Shown: positions 31,540-43,438, counted from the first letter of the stretch. The stretch is DNA of 64,000 bases from Galeruca laticollis (GCA_963921935.1 OY998180.1:113900183-113964182), one strand, 5' to 3'. Numbers and translations: made by a program. The notes: generated from the sequence alone by a model not told the origin.

Positions 31540-31545
31540 CATCAT
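31506..31545. repeat. (TTA)n microsatellite
   Basis: TTA run forming both the 5' border of D6 and the 3' tail of I-like copy 2. Confidence 0.95.
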
Positions 31546-31868
31546 TTTTCTATTATAGAGCATCGACTGCTTTGGTCATTAGCTCTTCTAATTTGGAGGA
31601 GGGAAAACTCATGTTCACCCGACGTATAATCGGGTAGTGTTGGACTCCTTTATGGCCTACCAACCAAAAACCTCCCCCAATATTTGAGGCTACACTTTTA
31701 TATTCTCAGATACAAATTGTTCGCTTTTAGGAATTTTAGGAGCTTAATTTGCTGGTCTGTTGTTGATGTGCATGACTTAACATCTTTTGCAATCCCCATA
31801 TCTAGACGGCTGCGAGAAAGCAGTGGGCATTCAACTATTAGATGACTTACGGTGTTTTGTCTTCCGCA

Positions 31869-34831
31869 TTAACAGACAGGTGGGTTTCTACCGAGAAGAA
31901 AGTGAGAGCTGGTCAGGTTAGTATGCCCAATTTTTATCCGGGTAATTATCACTTTATCCCTACGTTTTTGAAGTTTGTATTCTGTTGGTTTGAGTTGTAT
32001 GTTTGGTTGTATTTGTTTTAGGAAGTTATTATTTACAGTCCATTCTTCTTGCCACCTGTCCATAATTTTTTCTTTTATGCTCTTTTTCTGTTCTTCTAGG
32101 CCTTCATAATTTTCCTCTGTGCTGATATGAGGACAGTAAGAGTGATGTTCTTATAGGAAGTGATAGACTGCTAATTCGTTGGGTATGGAAAGGTGTCGCT
32201 GGTGCAGATAGTATTTCATGAACTGGATTTGTAGGGTTGTCAAGAATTTTACAGTAGTAATTTGACATTAAGTTTTGCCTTCTGTACCGAAGTGGTGTTA
32301 CTCCTCCTTCACAGCATAATGAAAGGTAAGGGCTTGTTCTGTATGCACCTAGAGCTAATCTTAAGGCAGTACTTTGAATATGCTCCAGTACTTTCAAGTT
32401 AGATTCACTTGCCGAGCCGTAAATGATGGACCCGTAATCCATTTTTGATAATATGTACGTCTTGTAAAAATTTATCAGTACAGTTGTATCAGATCCCCAA
32501 TTGATATTGGCTAGGGTTTTTAAGATATTTACCCTTTTTTTACAGTTCACTGCAAGCTCTTTTATAGGGTCTTGCCAAAGAAGTTTCTTGTCAAAAATGA
32601 GTCCCAGGAATTTGGTAGATGTTTCAATCTGGATATTATTTCCATACAAGTACAGCATGGGTTCAGGATGACTTCTCTTTTGGTTGCAAAAGTGTATGCA
32701 ATGTGTTTTAGCTACCGATATTTTAAAACCGTTGTTTTCCGAATACTCTGCGATGGCATCTATGCTATTCTGTAATGTGCTGACTATATCTTCCATAAGC
32801 GGCGAGGAGTAAAATATCGCCAGATCATCCACATACAGACTTTTTTGTACTCTTTCGCTTACAACATTTGCCAAGCCGTTGACAGCTACTAAGAATAGAA
32901 TTACACTCAAGTTTGCCTCTTGAGGGATTCCATTTTCCATATAATGCCTTCGTGATGTTTCCATTCCAACTCTAACGCTAAACTTCCTTTCACTTAGGAA
33001 GCTTCGAACAAATTTCGGCAAGTTGCCACGAAAACCCCATGTATGTAATGTTTTCAAAATCCCGTATCTCCATGTTGTATCATAGGCTTTTTCGATATCG
33101 AAGAATATTGCTACCGTATGTGATCTCTCAGAAAAACTTTTTTTTTATGTAGTTATCCATTAATACGAGTTGGTCGACAGTGGATCTTCCTTTACGGAAG
33201 CCCATTTGATAATTTGATAATAGTTTTTCTTTTTCCAGATGTTGCAGTAGTCTTACGCATACCATTTTTTCTAGTATTTTACCTAGACAACATGTTAGTG
33301 AGATGGGTCGATAGCTAGATGGAATTTTTGCATCTTTTCCGGGTTTTGGGATTGGTATTATAATTGCATTCTTCCATTGTGTGGGGTAAGTACCGTTGAT
33401 ATATATTTTGTTAAATAAATTTAATATATATATATTCTTTTATTTTCAGGTAAGCGCCTAAGGAGTTCAAAAGGGATCTCATCACTACCTGGTGCTGAAT
33501 TGTTGGTGGTTGATATTGTTTCCTCAAGTTCCTCTAAGCTGAATGGTTTATTATATGGTATGGTTTCTCGTGTTTCGAAGTTTATCGTTATGCTTTCCTG
33601 TATGGTTTTGAGTTGTACAAAATTTGGGTTATAATTATTGGTGGCACTCACTGTTGCAAATGATTTTGCAAGTTCTTCTGCTATATTATCTTCGCCCGTA
33701 ATTTCTCTACCGTTTATAATTAATAAGGGTGAGGTCACTTGGAAGCTATATCCCTTAATTTTTCTAATCTTTTCCCAAATTTCTTTTGTTGGGGTATTTA
33801 AGTCGATTGTACCGACATAATCTTGCCACGATTCTCTTTTGCTTTTCACCAAAAGAAAACGGGCTTTGGCTCAGAGTCTTTTGAAGTTAATCATGTTATC
33901 GTTGCTCGGCATTCTCTTAAATAAATTGAAGGCTCTCTTCTTACTTTTAATGGCCTCTTCCAATTCTGGGTTCCACCAAGGTACTCTTCTTTTTTTTACC
34001 AAACCACTTGTTTTAGGTATACTTAAATTAGCAGCGTTTTGAATGGCATTGGTTAATTCGTCTACTTGCTCCATGATTGATACTCCTGTTATGTTTTGCG
34101 AATCTAAAGTATTTCCATAAAGTGTCCAGTCAGCTTTATCGAAAATATATTTTTGTCTACGCCTTTTGTTTATGCTTTTATCTGCTATTTCAATCGATAG
34201 AGGAATATAATCTGAATTCCATTCTTCATTGACGTACCAGTTGAATTTGTGTGCGATTTGTGCTGACGCAATGGTTAGATCGATTGAAGTCATATTGTTT
34301 GATCTTAGATTGAGATATGTTCCTTCTCCTGAAATCAAAATGATCAGGTCTCGTTCATTTATTATATCCTCTAGGATTCTACCTCCTGGGCATGTTTTTG
34401 TCGAACCCCATAGTTCGTTATGTGAATTAAAATCACCCAACAGAAGGAATGGCTCCGGTAATTGTCTAATACAGTTTCGTAACTCTGCCGGTGTCCAGTT
34501 TACATCGGGAAGATACATATTACAAATGGTCATTTTGAAGGGAAAAAGTATGGATATTGCGATAGCTTGAAGGTTTGTGTTCAAAGGAATGATAGTGAAT
34601 GGTATGTTCTTTAACAAACGTTATTACCCCGCCTCTAGCACGTCTATCATGTATGACGTCTAATCTGGCAGATTCATAGCCTCTTAAATTAAAATGTTCT
34701 CCTTGTTTCAGATGTGATTCTTGTATGCAGATGAGGAGAGGTGTTTTACTGAGAATCAAGCTCTTCAACTCAGAGTAGCGCGTTTTACACCCGTTGCAAT
34801 TCCATTGTAGTATATTTTCATTTAGAGCCAT
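31869..34831 (-). pseudogene. I-like copy 2 ORF2 (APE-RT, RNase H deleted)
   Basis: The start is ATG at 34831 (MALNENILQWNCNGCKTRYS). APE motifs: ICIQESHLKQG, ARGGVITF, then after a frameshift at about 34560 GDFNSHNELWGSTK, SIDLTIAS and DYIPLSIE. The RT N-terminus is at 33852-33421 (NNSAPGSDEIPFELLRRL), with YRPISLTCCLGK near 33300 in another frame. RT core 33057-32104: GIPQEANLSVILFLVAVN (motif B altered from PQG to PQE), LYVDDLAIFYS (motif C) and KFLGLIFDKKLLW. The tail 32063-31869 has WQEEWTV and RDKVIITRIKIGHTNLT. No TDGSK or other RNase H motif lies between. Confidence 0.85.
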
Positions 34832-35034
34832 GAGATATTAAGTTTGTGTTATGTGCTTTGAAAGGTGAAGAGCTGCGTGAGTTTAAAATTGAGTATAAAT
34901 AAAATTTATAAATGGATAAAATGTGTGAATAGATAAAAAGTAAAATAAATGAAGTATATTAATAAATAAAATGTATGACTAAAGAGAATGTATAAATAAA
35001 TAAATAGCACAAGACTAGAATAGACGAATTTATA

Positions 35035-36315
35035 TTACATGTTTGAATCCGAAGCCAAAGGCTCTTGGCCCGGAAGTTGTATTTCTATATCTATACCAGT
35101 TTGAGGTATTCTTGGCTTGCCTTTAGGCCAACCTTTCTTTTTCTTTTTATTTTGCTGAATATCAAAACCGTCTTCAGTGGTAATAGATTCAATATCAGAG
35201 GTCTCCGAAAGATGGCGTTTGGATCGCTGGGAATGGCTCTGGGATTCTGACTGACTAGCATTATAGTTTTCAGATGCGAGAGATTGATATGGGTGTAAAG
35301 GTCTTTTCATTATTTTTGGTGTTATATCGAAATTGTTTTTGAGAGCATTCATAAGGGACGGAATTAAGTCATTAAGCAAGTCTTTTATAGAAGTATTTGC
35401 TACAGTAGAGGCTACCTGGGCATAAGAAGTATTTGGTCGAGGAACACTTATTTGTGTTCTTTTTCTTGCTTCAAAGTACGAAATATTTTCTTTAACTTTT
35501 ATTTCCTGAATTGCCTTCTCCCGTTTAAAAACTGGGCAATCTTTAGAGGTTGAAACGTGAGCTCCTTCACAATTGACACATGTTACAGGTGGTTCGCACG
35601 GGATTCCTGTATGTAGCGGTTTTCCACATATACACACCTGTTCTTTGTCGCAAGACAGGGATGTGTGACCAAATTTCTGAAACTTAAAGCATCGAAGTGG
35701 AGATGGTATATATGAGCGTACTTTTAGTAGGTAAAAGGCAACTTTGATGTCTTTTGGAAGTTTCGGAGTGTCAAAAGTTAAAATGTGGTTCGAGGTTTCA
35801 ATAAGTTCTCCATTTCTTTTTGTTTTTATTCTTCGAACTTCTAATATACCTTGGCCCTTCAGTTCTTCTAAAATTTCTGCTTCTGTACAGTTCATCAGAT
35901 CTTTACAGTTGATTACTCCCTTGCAAAAATTTAGACGTTGGTGTGGTTTTACTTCAATGTCATAATCTAGTAACTTTTTCATTCCACTAATTGTTTTTGA
36001 TTGGTTTGCAGTCGCTGTTTCAACGAGTAATCCATCTTTTATTTTTCGTAAGTTTTTAACCTGTCCTACTATTGAATACATTGCTCTATTTATTTGAAAG
36101 GGGCTGACTTTTGAAAAGTCTCCTTCCTTCCTCTTTACGACCAAGAACCGGGGTGTTGTTCCCGTCTCCAGGTTCGTATTTTTATGGTGCTGAGTAAAGG
36201 CAGCGGCAGTTATAGCACCCCTAACTGCAGCTGGTTCTGGCGTATTGAATTTTGGTTTCATGTAGATCCCACGAGTAGGGCAGAAATAACAAGTCCGGCA
36301 GGGCAGTGCTCTCAT
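35035..36315 (-). CDS. I-like copy 2 ORF1 (gag-like, CCHC)
   Basis: An intact 426-residue frame starting MRALPCRTCYFCPTRGIYMK. The N-terminal domain is TTPRFLVVKRKEGDFSKVSP, CKDLMNCTEAEILEELKGQG and VRRIKTKRNGE. Zinc knuckles follow near residues 210-265: CFKFQKFGHTSLSC, where the second Cys of the usual CX2C is Phe, then CICGKPLHTGIPC and CVNCEGAHVSTSKDC. The C-terminal tail is Ser-rich and ends with a KKKKKGWPKGKPR basic motif, as in copy 1. It resembles RNA-binding gag-like proteins of I elements. The Phe may be a damaged knuckle in an otherwise open frame. Confidence 0.87.
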   Translation of the reverse strand: MRALPCRTCYFCPTRGIYMKPKFNTPEPAAVRGAITAAAFTQHHKNTNLETGTTPRFLVVKRKEGDFSKVSPFQINRAMYSIVGQVKNLRKIKDGLLVETATANQSKTISGMKKLLDYDIEVKPHQRLNFCKGVINCKDLMNCTEAEILEELKGQGILEVRRIKTKRNGELIETSNHILTFDTPKLPKDIKVAFYLLKVRSYIPSPLRCFKFQKFGHTSLSCDKEQVCICGKPLHTGIPCEPPVTCVNCEGAHVSTSKDCPVFKREKAIQEIKVKENISYFEARKRTQISVPRPNTSYAQVASTVANTSIKDLLNDLIPSLMNALKNNFDITPKIMKRPLHPYQSLASENYNASQSESQSHSQRSKRHLSETSDIESITTEDGFDIQQNKKKKKGWPKGKPRIPQTGIDIEIQLPGQEPLASDSNM

Positions 36316-36767
36316 ACCCTGCTAAGGCTTAATACATCGAGGGGTCGCCTGGTACCTCAATGGCATCGTTCGCAGCCTCTCTGTCGTGGGGCTATTCACC
36401 GATCGACACGATTGCTTCCATCTTCGGTTCCGGATTTTTTTATTGAGGTTCACTCCTCTGGACTCTTTTGTCTGGGTTACCATACCATAGCCGAGGGTTC
36501 CAGTTTTTCGGCGCCGGAAACTCGCCGCTCGTCCCCCATATCTGGTCAAGACTTGCCAGTGTGTTCGGAAGTAACTTGGGCATGTTGGATCTTCTACTGG
36601 CATTTGTTGGTGCTATCATATCGGCATAAATAGCCCCACCAGTGCCCCACTGACCATTTCTGAGCTGTTTTTTAGTTTCACTCCTCCCTTCCCGTCCTTG
36701 CGGCTCGAGGAGGGAGGAAGTTACTCAGCCACTCCACCAACGACAAGGTCTTACAGCTCCTAGGAGG

Positions 36768-36768
<1 letters not shown>
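36316..36768 (-). promoter_or_regulatory. I-like copy 2 5' UTR
   Basis: The outer part, about 36460-36768, is almost identical to 13081-13388 of copy 1. The short frame 36603-36322 starts MPVEDPTCPSY, as in copy 1. The inner part diverges sharply. The sequence ends at ATACCCTCCTAGGAGC, next to (TTA)n. Confidence 0.72.

Positions 36769-36799
<31 letters not shown>
36769..36799. repeat. (TTA)n microsatellite
   Basis: TTA run between I-like copy 2 and CR1/L2-like copy D. Confidence 0.95.
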
Positions 36800-38160
36800 G
36801 AAGGTGAGGTTCAAGCTGCTATTTTACAGCTGAAAAACTCAACATGTACTAATTGTTATGATCTGAATAGCCGTTTAATAAAGGCTGCTCTTGAACATGT
36901 TACTGGTACTTTTACAGTTTTATTTGATGCTTGCTTGACCGAGGGTAACTGGCCTGGTGAGTTAAATATTGCTAAGGTTTTGCCGCTGCATAAGATAGGC
37001 GACTTGGATTGTGCCAGTAATTTTAGACCGACTTCCATCGTTCCCGTTATATCCAAAAATTTTGAAGTTATCATCAACCACCGGCTTCTCGAATTTTTTG
37101 AGCTTCATTCCATCATTTCTCCTCATCAATTTGGTTTTAGGAAGAATGTCTCAACAATCGATGCTCTTGCAAAGGTGATTGGGACCGTGGCCAATGCCCT
37201 TGACGAGCGTCACGGTACTTCTGCTGTTCTGTGCGATCTCGACAAGGCGTTTGACTGCGTAGACCATTCTATTTTACTTGCCAAAATGGAACATTACGGC
37301 ATTCGTAGTTTACCATTGCAGCTCATTGGCACTTATCTTGCCGATAGGACCTAGTATGTCAGCTTGAATCAGTTAATAAGCCAATCCGATTTGGAGTTCC
37401 ACAGGCTTCAGTCTTGGGACCTTTACTGTTTCTTATATTTATTAATGACTTGCCGTCAGCCGTTAAAGGATGTACTTGTATTTTATACACTTCTCACTTA
37501 TGGCATTCGATTTTGGGGAAACTCGAGTGGGGCTTATAAAGTTTTCGCTCTTTAGATATCCGCAGTGAGGATTGTCGGGAACGCTCCTTATGGTTCGCAC
37601 TGCCTTGCACTGTTTAGGGAGTGCAGGATTTTGCCAGTTCCTTGTCTATACATTTATTAAACATTAATATTAGTTCACAAAAATAGATCGAATTATGATT
37701 CACACTCTAACATTCATACCTACGGCACGAGGAATGTGGTAGATCTTGTGGCCCCTTTCTCTAAGATCAGAACTACCCAGGCAAATAAACTGAATGTTGA
37801 ACTATACAATGTTTTCAATAGTTTTTTCAGAGGTCTCGATCTCCAAAATCAAAGTCTTCGTGAGTTTAATAAATTCACTAAGCTGTATTTATTGGTACAT
37901 TGTTTTTATAGTATCGATGATTTTTTAAAATTTGAGCCCAGGGACCGTCAATGTTAATTCTATTTATTTTACATTCAATTATTAGTTGACGTTTTACTAC
38001 CTTTCAATCTAGTTTCAAATTATGTATTGCGTTTCATTTTTATTAATTGTTTCCAATATTGTTGAATTCGTATTCCTTTTATCCTGACTGCCATTGTAAC
38101 TGACTTCAAACATAATATATATATGTACAAATTGTCAATAAATGTATATCTATCTATCTA
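36800..38160 (+). mobile_element. CR1/L2-like LINE copy D, truncated and decayed
   Basis: Starts at the equivalent of 25958 in copy C and ends in (ATCT)n at about 38160. The frame 36935-37354 covers the RT N-terminus to motif A (VLCDLDKAFDCVDHSILL). A stop follows, motif B is altered (PQASVLGPL-type), and about 400 bp including motif C is deleted near 37487. The C-terminal frame 37736-37957 ends RDRQC. It is older than copies A and C judging by its substitutions. Confidence 0.85.
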
Positions 38161-39342
38161 TAATTATTTAGTTTTTTCGCAGGGTATTCCTCTGGATGTT
38201 TTCTCCTATTTACGGGCTGAAAAGCAAGTATCCAGGAGAGAATCGGTTTTGTGGTCGTTCATGTGCTTCTTCGTCCGTTTACCTATATGTCCATGTTCAG
38301 AAACTTTCGAACCATGTGGCAGGTATTCAAAATTACTGCCTTTTGCACGTGCTGGGAGAGTTCTAGTTTATGGAGGTTCTTTACAAAAGAGTGAGGTGTT
38401 ACTCCTGTGGGGGACATAATAAATCTAAGGATTGTGATTTTTTCTTGATTCCATATTTGTTTTAATTCTATTGCCAGATCTGAGTATTTGTCGATTTTTC
38501 TCTTTCTTTGTATGCTGTTATCATCGGGTATGGAAATGTCTATTATGTAGCTTGTTTGGTCTTTTTTGTTGATCAGTGTTATATCCGGTCTACTTACTGT
38601 GTGTTACTGTTCTATATGTGTGTAGTGTTCTGTCCTGCCCTTTCTTCGTTTTCTATTATTTTCGGTACGATATTTTTAATATGGAGTATATTCGGTGATC
38701 AATTTGAATTTTGTGGATAGTTCTTGATGAATTATTTTTGCTGCTGCGTTGTGCCTGTCTGTGTAGTCTGTACCAGCAAGAAGTTTACATCCGCTTATGA
38801 TATGAGATATTGTTTCCGCGTATTGGTTGCAACGTCGATATCTATCATCCTGTATTGTTGGGTCACTTATTATGTGTTTTTTGTAGGCTTTTGTGGTTAT
38901 TATCTGGTCTTGTATTGCTAGGGTGAATCCCTCGGTCTCCGCTTGCAGTTCCTCTTTAACGAGCCACTGATATGAGTCCTGTTTGTTAATGTGTGTCTGT
39001 TGTAGTGTTTCCTATGTAGCGTTTTCTCTGACCATCTTCTGTATTGTTCTGCAACATGTGTGTTAGTGTTTGTGTTGTCCTCGTCTACGGCTTTATCTTG
39101 CTGATTTTGGCTTAAATTAAGAGGTCTGAGCTGCGTATCTGATGTTATAATTGCTTTGTGAAGTTTACTTTCCTGCTTACTATGGAAACATTCTTTTAGC
39201 TTATTAATTTGATTGTTGTACAGCTCAGTGATATCGATAAGTCCTCGGCCTCCCTTAGATCGAAGTAAGGTCACTCGTTCAATGCATGTTTTCGGGTGTA
39301 GCATGCTGTATTTTGTGAGCATGGTACGGTTAAGCCTGTATC
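38161..39342 (-). pseudogene. R4/Dong-like LINE D7, RT end and endonuclease
   Basis: 3' part of D7. The frame 39391-38918 gives RYRLNRTMLTKYSMLHPKTC, then VTLLRSKGGRGLIDITELYN (post-RT region). Below it, in shifted frames, lie CNQYAETISHIISGC (zinc motif with the first Cys read as Tyr at 38838-38840), SRPDITLINKKDQTSYIIDI (REL nuclease) and KYSDLAIELKQIW. Several indels break it. The residues before RYRLNR in the 39391 frame come from the inserted R1-like fragment. Confidence 0.8.
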
Positions 39343-40402
39343 GAAATGCCACCTGACAGAATTCCCAAGGTCGTGGAAACTGAAATACCATATCGTGTCA
39401 ACTTGAGTGGCAGATCTGAATGGGCCCAGGGAGAACCTCAACGCATGTTGAACAGTATCACCTGGTACACCGACGGGTCAAAGACACTAACGGGTACAGG
39501 AGCAGGCGTTTATGGCGTCGGACCCAGGCAAAGCATAAGTGTTTGCCTTGGAAAAATGACGACCGTATTTCACTATATAGCTGCACCGTATAGCTGCACT
39601 AATCGAATGCGGCAGAACATGCGTAGACAGGAAATATAACAAAAAGACCATCTATGTGAACACGGACAGTTGGGCGGCCCTTTTGGCCTTAGCAAGCCAC
39701 AGCTATACGTCTAAGATAGTGTGGGACTGTCACAATACCTTGAAAACCTTGGCAAAAGACAATAGAGTAATTCTTACTTGGGTGCCAAGCCATACAAGGG
39801 TAGCTGGAAATGAGAGAGCTGATAAGTGTGCCAAGAAAGGAGCTCATCTCACCCTCATGGGACCAGACTCAGCATACGGCGTTTCATACAGTGCCGTACG
39901 AAAAACTGTTTCCAACTGGGTGTCGCTTGAACACCAAAAGCGCTGGAACAAAATCACGGGATATACTCAGTCCAAAAGAATGCTGAAAGGACCATCGAGT
40001 TCCTACGCAGCAAATGCTTTTAGACTGGGTAGGAAAGAACTGCGAAAAGTGGTAGGATTCATAACTGGCCACTGGATATTCAACGCACACCTATTGAAAA
40101 TGGGGATTGAAATAACAAATCCCCATTGCAGGATGTGCGGAGAAGCAGAGGAAATCGCAAAGGACGTGGTCTTTGATTGCCTTGCCCTGTGCAGAAGGCG
40201 AGCTTCCTGTCTACATATCTTCCTAGACACAAATCAGGAGGGAACGCAGGAAAACATAGTCCGACGAATTTCAATGTTCGCTAAGAATTTAGGATGGGAC
40301 TCTGCTTAATACCTGTGAGTGGGGGTGCACAATAAGCCAATTAATGGCTGAGCGGCAACCATTAGGGCACCTGAACCCTAACCCCATCGTAAATAAAAAA
40401 AG
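39343..40402 (+). mobile_element. R1-like LINE fragment (RNase H), inserted in D7
   Basis: A plus-strand, 5'-truncated LINE with an A-rich end (AAATAAAAAAAG at 40391-40402). It splits D7 so that the D7 RT reading stops at TETQELER (about 40403) and resumes at RYRLNR (39335). The insertion is therefore younger than D7. Clade assignment (R1/LOA-like with RNase H) rests on the GTGAGVYG and MGI...CRMCGE motifs. Confidence 0.78.
39346..40309 (+). pseudogene. R1-like RNase H and C-terminal zinc region
   Basis: Two frames. 39346-39639 starts the RNase H: ITWYTDGSKTLTGTGAGVYG, then LGKMTTVFHYIAA, where the Glu expected after TVFQAE is not seen. After a frameshift at about 39640, 39656-40309 continues with VNTDSWAALLAL (second Asp), WVPSHTRVAGNERADKCAKK (His and Asp), then the GFITGHWIFNAHLLKMGIE segment and PHCRMCGEAEEIAKDVVFDC zinc region. 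It is a relic. Confidence 0.82.
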
Positions 40403-41448
40403 CCTCTCCAGTTCTTGCGTTTCCGTAGTAGACCATTTGACGACGCCGAATGAGTATGTGAGCATGGGTATTGTGTATGTGTTTATAGCTTTGACTATGT
40501 TTTTTGCATTCAGTTTACTGGTAAGTATGGCTTTTAGGCGTGTTGTGTATTTTTCTTTTAACTGCTGTTTTATGAGTTTATGTTGTAGTTTGTTGTTTTG
40601 TCGAAGACCAAGGTACCTGTAGGTTTCTTGTTCTTGTAATGTTGTTATTTGTTGGTTGTTCATTGTCGGTATGTCTTCATTTTCCTTCCATTTGCCTCTT
40701 TCCATTCTCAGTGTCCTGCACTTGTCTATTCCGAATTCCATCTCAATATCCGTGCTAAAATATTCGGTTGTTTTAATGAGGTTTTCAATTTCTGCTGATG
40801 TTGATCCGTAGAGTTTTATGTTGTCCATATATAGTAAGTGGTTCACTGTATGCCGTTTTCTTGTATGACGTTTGATTTTGTATCCTAGTTTGGTGTTATT
40901 AAGTATTTGTGATAGAGGATTTAGGCAGATGCAGAACCAAAAAGCACTGAGAGAATCGCCCTGAAATATACCTCATTTTATTTGTATTTCATCAGTTTCT
41001 TTTTGTTGCGTGTCAGTGTGCGGATATATCTTAGTTCTCCATGTTAGCATAACGTGTGTTAGAAAGTTTTTCAGTGTGATCTGTATTATGTAAAATTGTA
41101 GTATTTTTTGAAGCCAGCTATGGGGGACAGAATCAAAAGCCTTTTCGCGATCGATGTAGCATGTGAATAAGTTTCTTTGGTGCTTCTCTTTTTGTTTTAC
41201 TATGTTGCTGTCTATTATTAATTGCTCTTTGCATCCTTGGCTTTTTCTTCGACATCCTTCGTGTTCCTCTGTGAGGATGTTATGTAGTGTGAGGTGTTTT
41301 TCTATTATCTGGCTTATTATTGAGGTTATGATTTTATATAGGGTGGGCAGACAGGTTATCGGTCTATAGTTGCCTGGGTTCTGTGTATAGTTATTTTTTA
41401 GCTTGATATATGTTTTGCCTTGTGTAAGAAAAATCGGTGTTTTATGTG
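40403..41448 (-). pseudogene. R4/Dong-like LINE D7, RT part
   Basis: 5' part of D7, truncated at about 41448 before RT motif A. Readable: EQKGC-type HEEHEGCRRKSQGCKEQLII near 41250, a GIFQGDSLSAFWFCICLNPL-type motif B near 40960 after a stop, then the frame 40846-40289 with LLYMDNIKLYG (motif C with Asn for the second Asp), EFGIDKCRTLRMERGKW, YRYLGLRQ and SFGVVKWSTTETQELER. The remainder of that frame comes from the inserted R1-like fragment. Catalytically dead. Confidence 0.85.
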
Positions 41449-41640
41449 GGTGCTATCCAGAACGCGGACTGAAAACCGTCCCCTGCTACTTCCATGAGAC
41501 ACCTTTTTGCAAGAAGTGTACCAACTGTCGTTACATCCACAATCCTGAAGACAGTGAAAGTATTCCAGGAGGAATGCATCCAAGGAGGGGACAGTTTAAC
41601 AGGATAGCTTCACAGTAACAGGCCTCGAATTTTCATCGTG
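41449..41640 (+). CDS. CCCH zinc-finger terminal-exon-like segment
   Basis: Downstream of a possible acceptor (GCTATCCAG at 41453-41461) the plus strand encodes LKTVPCYFHETPFCKKCTNC, then RYIHNP. This is a CX7CX5CX3H zinc finger of the CCCH type. The frame ends in a stop at 41618. AATAAA follows at 41827. CCCH fingers usually bind RNA. The protein resembles the CCCH segment at 43900-44000 on the other strand (VPCYFHKIRKCRNGASC), which follows a gypsy integrase, so this may be a retroelement 3' coding end rather than a host exon. The finger residues are complete. Confidence 0.5.
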
Positions 41641-43438
41641 ACAGCGAACATAATCTAAAGGGAAGAAGCAGATAGAGACGAAAAAACGGAAAAAACAAGT
41701 CGGAGTGGCAGCTAAGATTTGGGAAGAAATGACAGTTGAATATTGATATTTTTATTATGACTAATGTTAAGATAAATATCCTTTTAGTTTCCTCTTTGTA
41801 TTCATTTATCGTTCATAATTTAAGAGAAATAAATGATTTCAACCCACAATCTTGTTACAATACCATTGACGTGTCTGAGAATTTTCTAGAAAATGCGTTA
41901 TATTGCAGCTACTGAATATATTCCATTCTGCTCTTCGACACAGTTTAATATTGTTTCAAACAACCTTATTATTAACATAAAGAGAAGTGTTTATCGAATA
42001 TACAGTTCATTATTTATTCAAACTTGATTAATTAATACTGAAGTCGATCCTTTTATAACCAGGTATTAAGGTTTCTATGAAAATTCCGCCCTTTGAAGTC
42101 GATATTACAATTACAGCACATAAATCGATCAGAACTTTTGGTATACATAGTATTTATAACATTTTATCCATAGGAAGGAAGGTACTTCATATTTTATTTT
42201 CGTAATAATACGGATAAAATAATGGGTTTCATAAATTTCTTTATTAGAGCTTTAACCGAAAAATTCAATTTTCATATTTTTCTTTTTGTCGGATACATAG
42301 TCAATTTTTTAATAGATTTCCATCAAATCAAATTTCATGTTGCAGGGCCTGTTAGGGTGAATTTGAACTTGAGCTAAAAACAGTAGCTGAGGATGAATTT
42401 AGTTTGAGAGGATATCTATGAAAAATAAAGTCACATAAGCGATAATATTTCAAGAGTGACTGCCCGTCACTCACGCTATGTCACGTCTCGACTTTGCCCT
42501 CTACCCTTTTTTCTCAGTCTGTTACTCTGTCAGGACGCGATTGACTGCGGACACACTTATACCGAAAATTTCGTCCTTTTCCTCATCCCGCAATTCTATT
42601 TTTGTTATTTACTTAAAAGTATATCATCTACGGGCAAATTATTCATACATTTGTTAATATAATTTACATATGATTTTTCATTTGCAGCTTCAATGATTAT
42701 TTTCCATACAGTCCTAAAAAATAAAAGTTGAAACTTTTGTAAAAATATTTCTAAAGTTGTACGTGTGGCTTATGTCGTTCGATATATCGGTAACAAAATC
42801 ACTGTCGCTACCGGTGATTCACTTCTTGCAGATGTGGTGGTCGGTGATTTAGTTTTATCCGCCCTGAATATCTAATCTGGGCACTATTCTTGACATCGTT
42901 CGCAGCGTTAAGTAAACGCAAGCCTGTGAATGCTCTATTTGCGAATACTTCCTAAAAATGATATTATCCAGCAACGTTCCCAAAATCATATGAATGGTAA
43001 ATAAGATTACGTTAACTGGTTAACTAACTTTATTTGAATAGTAAAGGTAACCTAAATTTCTCACGGTTATGAAAGGTTTTTTGTGTGTTTTGGTTGACGT
43101 AATTTTTCACATCGGCAGTGCACAACAATGTAAGACGACATTAATTTTTACGGTTTTTATGTTGAGTTATTCGAATCAATTAACAGAACGCGAGATTCGT
43201 TTATAGTTTGATGACGTCACGAGACGGTAAGGAGCGTATTAGCGGGAATTTGGTAGCCTATTTTTATCTACGTATTTTTAAAAAAAATTATTATTTTCAT
43301 GTTTATATAGCGTCTATCTTTAAAATAAAAGCAATTCCAAAAATTAGACAACATCCCTATAATAGAAATTCTTCATCATATAATACTTACCTAATAGATA
43401 ATAATGTAATGTTTTTATTATATATTTAAAGAGTAAAC
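41641..43438. other. Unassigned DNA
   Basis: AT-rich; a possible poly(A) signal at 41827 belongs to the CCCH segment. The remaining 1.6 kb shows only short frames without domains, and I saw no repeat borders. Confidence 0.55.

Larger units (their letters stand above)
31541..36768 (-). mobile_element. I-clade LINE copy 2, near full length
   Basis: A 5.2-kb minus-strand element from a subfamily different from copy 1, with an intact ORF1, a frameshifted ORF2, the same 5' UTR and a 3' UTR identical in type to the 13410-13516 fragment. Both ends abut (TTA)n. The RNase H domain is absent from ORF2: the frame passes from the post-RT connector straight to the C-terminal region. Confidence 0.87.

Noticed and set aside
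36184..36633. 149-codon plus-strand frame opposite the I-like 5' UTR
   Set aside because: No domain; it overlaps the conserved 5' UTR and is antisense to the element.
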